Origin: JAPHTQ01 sp051747405
GTDB taxonomy: Bacteria > Pseudomonadota > Gammaproteobacteria > Thiohalomonadales > Thiohalomonadaceae
Direction: 5' to 3'
Assembly (NCBI GenBank): GCA_051747405.1
Contig: JBNJGC010000075.1
Span: 1-11,950 of the forward strand
Length of the DNA stretch: 11,950 nucleotides
Under the pieces are notes generated by a model. That model was not told the DNA's origin. It saw only the letters and a program-made list of their open reading frames with translations, and searched no databases. The translations under genes were made by a program, and so were the position numbers. Of this stretch, positions 1-5,826 are shown piece after piece (the stretch's first letter is position 1; the number at the start of each line of letters is the position of its first letter).

Positions 1-64
1 AGTCATGCGTGAGAGGGAAGCCAGGATGGGGCCAGAGACGGCTACGAAGTGCGGCGGCATGGGC

Positions 65-188
65 ATTCCCACGCAGAGCGTGGGAACGAGAGGTACCGTT
101 TATCACCATTGATGCGGTGAGCGCTGCGAACCGCACCGCCTGTGCGAGAGGCGAGGTTGATTCTCGCTCCCACGCTCTGCGTAGGAGT
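65..188. repeat. Inverted pair of hairpin repeats (BIME/MITE-like)
   Basis: Two 28-base arms, 65-92 and 161-188, are inverted copies that match at 24 of 28 positions by hand count. Each arm is itself a hairpin. The left arm has TTCCCACGC and GCGTGGGAA around an AGA loop, a perfect 9-bp stem at 66-86. The right arm has CTCCCACGC and GCGTAGGAG around TCT at 167-187, with one mismatch. The 68 bases between the arms hold a further short inverted repeat, TGCGGT at 113-118 and ACCGCA at 130-135. This organisation is typical of REP/BIME elements or small non-autonomous MITEs. The element ends 6 bases before the rep stop codon, so it could form RNA structure at the 3' end of that transcript. There is no T-run of the kind an intrinsic terminator needs. 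No transposase gene is present. Confidence 0.7.
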
Positions 189-193
189 GTATA

Positions 194-2203
194 TCAGCCC
201 CCGAGCATCCCCTTGAGCAGGTCCAGGTGGGCCTTGCCGCGCTCCTGGCGCTCCTCCGGCGATACCTCGATCCCCTTGCCCTCCCACTGCAGGTCCTCTT
301 CGGGCAGTTCGGCGAGGAAGCGGCTGGGTTCGCAGCGCATCAGTTCGCCGGCACGGCGGCGGCGGCTGGCGAGGGTCATGGTCAGGGTGCGTTGGGCGCG
401 GGTGATGCCGACGTAGGCCAGACGGCGCTCCTCCTCGATGTTGTCCTCCTCGATGGAGACGCGGTGGGGTAGCAGCTCCTCCTCCATGCCGACCAGGAAG
501 ACGTGGGGGAACTCCAGCCCCTTAGCGGCGTGTAGGGTCATCAGGCGCACGGTGTCGCCCGCCTCCTCCTCGTTCTGGCGCTCGAGGATATCCATCAGCG
601 CCATCTTGGCGACCATCTCGGTCAGGTCGTCGCTGGCGTTTTCCGGGTCGTCGGCCATGCGCTTGATCCAGTCGATAAGGCTTTCGACGTTGGCCATGCG
701 CCGCTCGGCCTGTTTGAGGTCGCGGCTGTTGTCGTTGAGCCAGCTCTGGTAGTCGATGTCGCGGATCATCTCACGCACCGCCGCCACGGGGTCGCCGCGG
801 CGGGCGCGGTCGCCGATCTCCACCAGCCAGTGGACGAAGCGGCTGAGCCGCGCGTGGGCCCGCTCGTTGATTTGGGATTTGAGGCCCAGCTCGAAGCTGG
901 CGGTGAACAGACTGATGCCGCGTGAGGTGGCGTAGGCGCCCAGCTTCTCCACGGTGGCGGCGCCGAGCTCCCGCCGCGGGGTGTTGACCACGCGCAGGAA
1001 GGCGGTGTCGTTGTCCGGGTTCACCAGCAGCTGCAGGTAGGCCATGATGTCCTTCACCTCGGTGTGGGAGAAGAAGGAGTTGCCGCCGGAGAGGGTGTAG
1101 GGGATCTTGTGCTCGCGCAGCGCCTGCTCGAACAGCCGTGACTGGTGGTTGCCGCGGTAGAGGATGGCAAAGTCGTTGTAGGGCGTCTTGTACTGAAAGG
1201 TGCTGTGTAGAATGGCGGAGGCGACTTTGAGCGCTTCGTCCTTTTCGTCGGCGCAGTTGATCACCCGTAGCGGGTCGCCGTGGCCCAGCTCACTCCAGAG
1301 TTTTTTCTCGAACACGTGGGGGTTGTTGGCGATGAGCTGGTTGGCGGATTTGAGGATACGCCCCATGGAGCGGTAGTTCTGCTCCAGCTTGATCACCTTG
1401 AGGCCGGGAAAGTCCTTGCTCAAAAGCGCCAGGTTCTCCGGCTGTGCGCCGCGCCAGGCGTAGATGGACTGATCGTCGTCGCCCACCACGGTGAGCGCCC
1501 CGCGCAGCCCCACCAGCCGTTTGACCAGCCGGTATTGGGTGGCGTTGGTATCCTGGTACTCGTCCACCAGCAGGTAGCGAATGCGGTTCTGCCACTTCTC
1601 CAGCAGCTCCGGATGCTGCTCGAACAGCAGCACCGGCAGCATGATGAGATCATCGAAGTCGACCGCGTTGAAGGCCTTGAGGTGGCGGTTGTAGCTGGCG
1701 TAGAGCAGGGCGGCGTTGTGCGCCATCGGGTCCTCGGCCCCGGCCAAGGCCTGCTCCGGCCCGATGAAGGCGTTCTTCCAGCTGGAGATCTGTCGCTGCA
1801 TCTCCCGCTCCAACTCATCGTCCCCCCCCTCCTTGCGCAGCAATTCGCGCATCAGACCGGCGCTGTCGGCGGCATCGAAGATGGAGAAGCCCGGCTTGTA
1901 GCCCAGGGTAGCCAGCTCGCGGCGGATGATATCGAGTCCCAGGGTGTGAAAGGTGGAGACGCGCAGCCCACGCGTCTCCCTGCCTTTGAGCAGTTGGCCC
2001 ACCCGCTGCTTCATCTCGCGCGCCGCCTTGTTGGTGAAGGTGACCGCGGCGATGTGTGCCGGTGAGATGCCGCACTGCTGGATGAGGTAGGCGATCTTCT
2101 GTGTGATCACCCGCGTTTTGCCTGAACCGGCACCCGCCAGCACCAGCAGGGGGCCGTCGATGTAGTGTACTGCCTCTTTTTGGCTGGGGTTGAGTCCTGA
2201 CAC
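194..2203 (-). CDS. rep: ATP-dependent DNA helicase Rep (UvrD/Rep superfamily 1)
   Basis: This is a 669-residue 3'-5' DNA helicase of superfamily 1A, which helps replication forks move through protein-bound or transcribed DNA. All the helicase motifs are visible: Walker A AGAGSGKT at residues 23-30, motif Ia TFTNKAAREM, motif II DEYQDTN starting at residue 214, motif III GDDDQSIYAWRGA, motif IV LEQNYRS, motif V MTLHAAKGLEF, and motif VI EERRLAYVGITRAQ. Length and end-to-end similarity fit E. coli Rep (673 residues) better than UvrD or PcrA, for example in STFHTLGLDIIRRE and KLEQNYRSMGRILKSANQLI. The start is a GTG, chosen because SGLNPSQKEAV aligns with the RLNPGQQQAV start of E. coli Rep. 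A weak AGGT lies upstream. The gene is transcribed away from the sucrose operon and appears to be monocistronic within the window. No key residue is missing. Confidence 0.96.
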   Translation of the reverse strand: MSGLNPSQKEAVHYIDGPLLVLAGAGSGKTRVITQKIAYLIQQCGISPAHIAAVTFTNKAAREMKQRVGQLLKGRETRGLRVSTFHTLGLDIIRRELATLGYKPGFSIFDAADSAGLMRELLRKEGGDDELEREMQRQISSWKNAFIGPEQALAGAEDPMAHNAALLYASYNRHLKAFNAVDFDDLIMLPVLLFEQHPELLEKWQNRIRYLLVDEYQDTNATQYRLVKRLVGLRGALTVVGDDDQSIYAWRGAQPENLALLSKDFPGLKVIKLEQNYRSMGRILKSANQLIANNPHVFEKKLWSELGHGDPLRVINCADEKDEALKVASAILHSTFQYKTPYNDFAILYRGNHQSRLFEQALREHKIPYTLSGGNSFFSHTEVKDIMAYLQLLVNPDNDTAFLRVVNTPRRELGAATVEKLGAYATSRGISLFTASFELGLKSQINERAHARLSRFVHWLVEIGDRARRGDPVAAVREMIRDIDYQSWLNDNSRDLKQAERRMANVESLIDWIKRMADDPENASDDLTEMVAKMALMDILERQNEEEAGDTVRLMTLHAAKGLEFPHVFLVGMEEELLPHRVSIEEDNIEEERRLAYVGITRAQRTLTMTLASRRRRAGELMRCEPSRFLAELPEEDLQWEGKGIEVSPEERQERGKAHLDLLKGMLGG

Positions 2204-2235
2204 GGTATGGAGACACCTGGAAAAGGGATGAGGCT

Positions 2236-2266
2236 ATTGTAACAGCTGAGTAACTACTTACCCCAA
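2236..2266 (-). promoter_or_regulatory. Candidate promoter for rep
   Basis: Read on the minus strand, TACAAT (plus positions 2236-2241) matches five of six bases of the sigma-70 -10 box. A weak TTGGGG -35 candidate lies at 2261-2266, with a long 19-base spacer. Transcription would begin near 2229, about 25 bases before the rep GTG. The -10 box is convincing by eye, but the -35 box and spacing are poor, so this is only a candidate. Confidence 0.3.
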
Positions 2267-2272
2267 AAACTA

Positions 2273-2290
2273 ACCGCAGAGGCGCAGAGC
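2273..2290 (+). repeat. GCAGAG-type dispersed repeat, copy 1
   Basis: The 18-base sequence ACCGCAGAGGCGCAGAGC matches 15 of 18 positions with a second intergenic sequence at 8243-8260. Sequences of the type CGCAGAGGCGCAGAG recur between genes in many proteobacterial genomes. Here the copy lies just upstream of the candidate rep promoter. Its function is unknown. Confidence 0.45.
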
Positions 2291-2401
2291 TGTTTGAATG
2301 GCTGGGTTTGCTACCGCCTGATATGGAATATGGCAACAGACATCCTGCTCACGCCTCACGCTATGTGATCGTCTGGGTTGTACTCAGGGCTTAATTGTTG
2401 C

Positions 2402-2593
2402 ATGGTAGATAATCCGACCAAATCCTGTGGGAATGCCGTGAAAGACGATTTGAACAAGGCAGAACAGGAATGGGCCAACCGTAGCCTGTTCAAGCAGCCG
2501 CGCCGCCGCGGGAGGTGGCTGTGGCTGGTGGTTTTGGCCGTGGTTGTGGTGGCCCTGATGCAGTACCGAGAGCAACTCCTGAACTTTTTCTAA
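2402..2593 (+). CDS. Small predicted single-span membrane protein
   Basis: I do not recognise the family. From the ATG at 2402 the product has 63 residues. The N-terminal half is polar (KDDLNKAEQEWANRSLF), followed by a basic patch QPRRRGR. A hydrophobic stretch, WLWLVVLAVVVVALM, is long enough to cross the membrane once, and the tail is short (QYREQLLNFF). The positive patch before the hydrophobic segment suggests the N-terminus stays in the cytoplasm. In-frame alternative starts are a TTG at 2378 and a GTG at 2438, the latter giving about 51 residues. None has a strong Shine-Dalgarno sequence. It lies 88 bases upstream of the fructokinase on the same strand and could be the first gene of that operon or an independent small gene. 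It could also be non-coding, but the coherent layout of polar segment, basic patch and membrane segment argues for a real protein. Confidence 0.55.
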   Translation: MVDNPTKSCGNAVKDDLNKAEQEWANRSLFKQPRRRGRWLWLVVLAVVVVALMQYREQLLNFF

Positions 2594-2633
2594 CCGAAAG
2601 CATCCCAAGCTATAGGGTTCAGACTCATACTGA

Positions 2634-2661
2634 CTGACCGTTCGGGTATACCCGGTATACC
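2634..2661 (+). promoter_or_regulatory. Weak candidate promoter before the fructokinase
   Basis: CTGACC (2634-2639) and TATACC (2656-2661), 16 bases apart, each match four of six sigma-70 consensus bases. The -10 candidate falls inside the second GGTATACC palindrome, so a protein bound there could block transcription. The predicted start near 2668 would leave a very short leader, which weakens the call. Transcription could instead start upstream of the small membrane-protein gene. Confidence 0.22.
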
Positions 2662-2664
2662 CGG
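2644..2664. promoter_or_regulatory. Palindromic tandem GGTATACCC repeat, possible operator
   Basis: The motif GGTATACCCGG occurs twice, at 2645-2655 and 2654-2664, so the 9-base unit GGTATACCC is repeated in tandem. The first copy lies in a perfect 10-base palindrome, GGGTATACCC (2644-2653), and the second contains the 8-base palindrome GGTATACC (2654-2661). The array ends 17 bases before the ATG of the fructokinase, the first enzyme of the sucrose operon. A spaced palindrome at this site fits binding by a dimeric repressor or activator. No regulator gene is in the window, so the cognate protein is unknown. It could also act as RNA structure in the leader. Confidence 0.45.
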
Positions 2665-2681
2665 CGCGGAGCAGAAGAACG

Positions 2682-3584
2682 ATGAGCGAAAAACAACTTC
2701 CCCCCATGCGGGGGCGCCCCGTCATCTTTGGCGAGGTGCTGTTCGATACCTTCCCCGACGGTCGCGAAGTCCTCGGCGGCGCGCCGTTCAATGTCGCCCG
2801 CCACCTGCACGCCTTCGGCTGCGAGCCGCTGTTTATCAGCCGAGTCGGTGCCGACGGGCGCGGTGAGCGTGTCCGCGAGGCGATGGCCGAGTGGGGCATG
2901 GACAGTCGCGGCCTGCAGCAGGATGGCGACCACCCCACCGGCATCGTGCGTATCGCCATGCAGGGCACCGCCCACACCTTCGACATCCTCCCCGAACAGG
3001 CCTACGACCATATCGACGGCGAACAGGCCCTTGCGGCCCTGCACGGTAATGAGCCGGGCCTGCTCTATTTTGGGTCACTGGCCGAGCGCGCGCCCACCTC
3101 ACGCCGCACCCTGGAGCAGCTGCGGGGCCTCGGTCTGCCGCAGTTTGTCGACATCAACCTGCGTGCACCTTGGTGGCAGCAAGAGCGCGTGGCAAGCCTC
3201 TTGCAAGGGGTGGAGTGGCTCAAGCTCAATGATGAGGAGCTGGTCGCCCTCGGCTACGAGGGTGAGGTGGCCGCCGCGGCCACGGCCATGCGTGATGCGT
3301 ACGGCTTTGACCGGCTCACTGTCACCTGCGGCGATAAAGGGGCGCTGTTTGTCGATAGCAGCGGCGTCGAGCGGGGCGAGCCGGTGGCGGTGGAGCAACT
3401 GGTCGACACGGTAGGCGCAGGGGATGCCTTCAGTGCCGTCACCATCCTGGGGCTATTGCGTGGTTGGGATCCGCATAAAACCCTGCGCCACGCCCTGGGG
3501 TTCGCCGCCCACCTCTGTGAGGTGCGTGGTGCGGTACTGCCGGAGCGCGGTTATTACCAGCGCGTCCTCTCCGAGTGGCAATAA
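2682..3584 (+). CDS. PfkB-family sugar kinase, probable fructokinase
   Basis: This 300-residue ribokinase/PfkB-family kinase would use ATP to phosphorylate fructose to fructose-6-phosphate in the cytoplasm. The N-terminal sugar-binding signature is GEVLFDTFPDG followed by GGAPFNVARHL (residues 17-42). The C-terminal PfkB signature DTVGAGDAF is at residues 242-250, with Asp248 the expected catalytic base and GAG the anion hole. WLKLNDEEL and TCGDKGAL are other family segments. Length is normal for the family. GGAG lies about 10 bases before the ATG. The fructose assignment rests mainly on context: sucrose-phosphate synthase follows 79 bases downstream, and sucrose synthase in the same operon would release fructose. 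Equivalent kinases sit in known proteobacterial sucrose-synthesis clusters. Other PfkB substrates cannot be excluded from sequence alone. Confidence 0.86.
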   Translation: MSEKQLPPMRGRPVIFGEVLFDTFPDGREVLGGAPFNVARHLHAFGCEPLFISRVGADGRGERVREAMAEWGMDSRGLQQDGDHPTGIVRIAMQGTAHTFDILPEQAYDHIDGEQALAALHGNEPGLLYFGSLAERAPTSRRTLEQLRGLGLPQFVDINLRAPWWQQERVASLLQGVEWLKLNDEELVALGYEGEVAAAATAMRDAYGFDRLTVTCGDKGALFVDSSGVERGEPVAVEQLVDTVGAGDAFSAVTILGLLRGWDPHKTLRHALGFAAHLCEVRGAVLPERGYYQRVLSEWQ

Positions 3585-3614
3585 GAAGGGGAGGGGCGAA
3601 AGCAAAACAGCAAT

Positions 3615-3631
3615 CGGGCGTGCCCGGCACG
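3615..3631 (+). other. Overlapping alternative hairpins in the frk-sps spacer
   Basis: The 79-base spacer contains two short inverted repeats that share bases and cannot form together: CGGG/CCCG (3615-3618 with 3623-3626) and CGTGC/GCACG (3619-3623 with 3627-3631). No T-run follows, so this is not an intrinsic terminator. It could affect mRNA processing or relative expression, or be chance in GC-rich DNA. Confidence 0.25.
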
Positions 3632-3654
3632 ACCGACGAGGGAAAATAGAGACG

Positions 3655-3658
3655 GGAG
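3655..3658 (+). promoter_or_regulatory. Ribosome binding site of sucrose-phosphate synthase
   Basis: GGAG lies five bases before the ATG at 3664. It decides between this start and the open frame that continues upstream through the fructokinase gene. The protein read from 3664 begins MESRGLYVVMISVHGL, which fits the usual N-terminus of SPS enzymes. Confidence 0.75.
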
Positions 3659-3663
3659 AGAGA

Positions 3664-5826
3664 ATGGAAAGTCGCGGTTTGTATGTTGTCATGATCAGTG
3701 TCCACGGCTTGATCCGTGGGCACAATATGGAACTGGGCCGTGATGCCGATACCGGCGGCCAGACGAAATATGTGGTGGAGCTGGCCAGGGCGTTGGCCGA
3801 ACACCCCGATGTGGAGCGGGTCGACCTGCTCACCCGCCAGGTGATCGATCCCAAGGTGGATAGCGATTACGCCGAGCCGGAGGAGAAGATTGGTGAGGGC
3901 GCCCACATTATACGCCTCACCGCGGGGCCGCGCCGCTACTTCCGCAAGGAGGTGCTCTGGCCCTACCTCGACGCCTTTACCGATGAGGCGTTGCAACATC
4001 TGCGCCGCGTCGGCCAGGTACCCGACTTCATCCACAGCCACTACGCCGATGCCGGCTATGTCGGCGCCAAGCTGTCCCAACTGCTGGGTGTGCCGCTGAT
4101 GCACACCGGCCACTCGCTCGGGGTCGACAAGCGTCGTCGCCTGGAGGACAAGGGGGTCAAGCCGCAGAACATCGAGCGCAATTACAATATGAGCACCCGC
4201 ATCGAGGCCGAGGAGATCACCCTGGGCAACGCCGCGCTGGTGGTGGCCAGTACCTCCCAGGAGATCGAGCAGCAGTATAAGGCCTACGACAACTACCACC
4301 CCAAGCGGATGCGGGTGATCCCGCCGGGGGTGGATATCTCCCGCTTTCAGCCACCGAAGCCGCGACAGAAGCGCCCGCCCATCGCCAGGGAGCTGGACCG
4401 CTTTCTCCGGGAGCCGAAAAAGCCGATGATCCTGGCCGTCTCCCGTGCCGATGAGCGCAAGAACATCGCCACCCTGGTACGCGCCTACGCCGAGAACCCG
4501 GACTTGCGCGAGATGGCCAACTTGGTGGTGGTGGCCGGCAATCGCGACGATATCCGTAAGATGGACAAGGGCGCGCGGGAGGTGCTCACGGATCTTTTAA
4601 TGAAGATCGACCGGTACGATCTCTACGGCAAGGTCGCCTACCCCAAGCACCACGAACCCAATGATATTCCCGACCTCTATCGCCTGGCGGCGCAGACACA
4701 CGGCGTGTTCGTCAATCCGGCGCTCACCGAACCCTTTGGTTTGACCCTCATCGAGGCGGCGGCCAGCGGTCTGCCCCTGGTCGCCACCGAGGATGGTGGT
4801 CCTACCGACATCATGCAGCGCTGCAAGAGCGGCTACCTGGTCGATCCGCTGGATGCCGACACCATGGGCGAGAAGATCTATGCGGTGCTGAGCAACAAGA
4901 GCCGCTGGCAGCGCCTCTCCCGCGCCGGGGTGAAGGGTGCACGCAACACCTACACCTGGAGCGGTCATGTCGAGACCTATCTGACCGAGGTCAAGCGGGT
5001 GCTGGGTAAGATGCGTAAGCAGAAGCGGCGCTTCTCTCTCTCTCGCAGCCGCCTGCCCACGGTGGACCGGGTGCTGATCTGCGATATCGACAACACCCTG
5101 CTCGGCGACAAGGAGGGGTTGCAAAAGCTGCTGGCACGGCTGGAGGAGTGTGGGGACCGCATCGCCTTCGGCGTCGCCACCGGGCGGCGCCTCGATAGTG
5201 CGGTGCAGGTGCTCAAAGAGTGGGGTGTGCCGACACCGGATATCTTCATCACCTCGGTCGGCACGGAGATCCACTACGGTAACAGGATGGTGGAGGACCC
5301 GGGCTGGGCCCGTCACATCAACTATCAGTGGAAGCCCGAGGGGCTGAAAAAGGCGCTGCAGGGCGCGCGTGGCATCAAGCTGCAGCCGAAGAGCGAGCAG
5401 CGCCGCTTCAAGCTCAGCTACTTTGTCGACCCGGACAAGGCGGAGGACATGAAGAAGCTCCGTACCTGCCTGCGCCAGCGCGACCTCCACTGCAAACTGA
5501 TCTACTCCCATCACGCCTACCTCGACCTGTTGCCGGTACGCGCCTCAAAGGGGCTGGCGATCCGCTATCTGATGCTTAAGTGGGGGCTCTCCCCCGATCG
5601 TCTGCTGGTGGCGGGCGACTCGGGTAACGACATCGAGATGCTGCGCGGCGAGACCCTCGGTGTGGTGGTCGGCAACTACAGCCCCGAAGTGGAAGAGCTG
5701 GCCGGCCAGCCGCGCCTCTATTTCGCCGAGGGTGAGTACGCCACCGGCATACTGGAGGGGGCGGACCACTACGACTTCTTCGGCGAGGTGATGACCTGCG
5801 ACCACGAGGACGAGGACAGCGCATGA
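3664..5826 (+). CDS. sps: Bifunctional sucrose-phosphate synthase / sucrose-phosphate phosphatase
   Basis: The 720-residue product has two enzyme domains. Residues 1 to about 455 are a GT4 GT-B glycosyltransferase that transfers glucose from NDP-glucose to fructose-6-phosphate. Visible motifs are DTGGQTKYVVELARAL (29-44), GHSLGVDKRRRLEDKG starting at 149, SRADERKN (260-267), and the EX7E pair Glu356/Glu364 in EPFGLTLIE. Residues of about 465-715 form a HAD phosphatase of the sucrose-phosphate phosphatase type. All four HAD motifs are present: DIDNT with Asp474 and Asp476, Thr530/Ser531 in TSVGTEI, Lys629 in ASKGLA, and GDSGND (651-656). Both steps from NDP-glucose to sucrose may therefore reside in one chain. 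It follows the fructokinase by 79 bases, and its stop overlaps the sucrose synthase start (ATGA). SPS of Synechocystis carries a degenerate phosphatase domain; this one looks intact. Activity is inferred, not shown. Confidence 0.94.
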   Translation: MESRGLYVVMISVHGLIRGHNMELGRDADTGGQTKYVVELARALAEHPDVERVDLLTRQVIDPKVDSDYAEPEEKIGEGAHIIRLTAGPRRYFRKEVLWPYLDAFTDEALQHLRRVGQVPDFIHSHYADAGYVGAKLSQLLGVPLMHTGHSLGVDKRRRLEDKGVKPQNIERNYNMSTRIEAEEITLGNAALVVASTSQEIEQQYKAYDNYHPKRMRVIPPGVDISRFQPPKPRQKRPPIARELDRFLREPKKPMILAVSRADERKNIATLVRAYAENPDLREMANLVVVAGNRDDIRKMDKGAREVLTDLLMKIDRYDLYGKVAYPKHHEPNDIPDLYRLAAQTHGVFVNPALTEPFGLTLIEAAASGLPLVATEDGGPTDIMQRCKSGYLVDPLDADTMGEKIYAVLSNKSRWQRLSRAGVKGARNTYTWSGHVETYLTEVKRVLGKMRKQKRRFSLSRSRLPTVDRVLICDIDNTLLGDKEGLQKLLARLEECGDRIAFGVATGRRLDSAVQVLKEWGVPTPDIFITSVGTEIHYGNRMVEDPGWARHINYQWKPEGLKKALQGARGIKLQPKSEQRRFKLSYFVDPDKAEDMKKLRTCLRQRDLHCKLIYSHHAYLDLLPVRASKGLAIRYLMLKWGLSPDRLLVAGDSGNDIEMLRGETLGVVVGNYSPEVEELAGQPRLYFAEGEYATGILEGADHYDFFGEVMTCDHEDEDSA
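5812..5816 (+). promoter_or_regulatory. Ribosome binding site of sucrose synthase inside the sps end
   Basis: GAGGA lies six bases before the ATG at 5823, within the last codons of sps. With the ATGA stop/start overlap, this suggests translational coupling of sucrose synthase to SPS. Confidence 0.6.

Noticed and set aside
65..188. CRISPR array
   Set aside because: There are only two arms, in opposite orientation, each palindromic, with a single spacer and no cas genes. The structure fits a BIME/MITE instead.
1280..2065. 261-residue open frame antisense to rep
   Set aside because: It is low-complexity in composition, has no recognisable domain, and lies fully opposite conserved helicase motifs. 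It is a codon-bias shadow.
3424..3663. 80-residue N-terminal extension of SPS reading through the end of the fructokinase gene
   Set aside because: It overlaps the fructokinase in another frame and has no SPS-like content. A good ribosome binding site (GGAG) and the normal SPS N-terminus support the ATG at 3664.
3439..5514. Long minus-strand open frames (3439-4299 and 4597-5514) opposite fructokinase and sps
   Set aside because: They have no recognisable motifs and lie antisense to strongly conserved enzymes. Such shadows are expected in GC-rich DNA.
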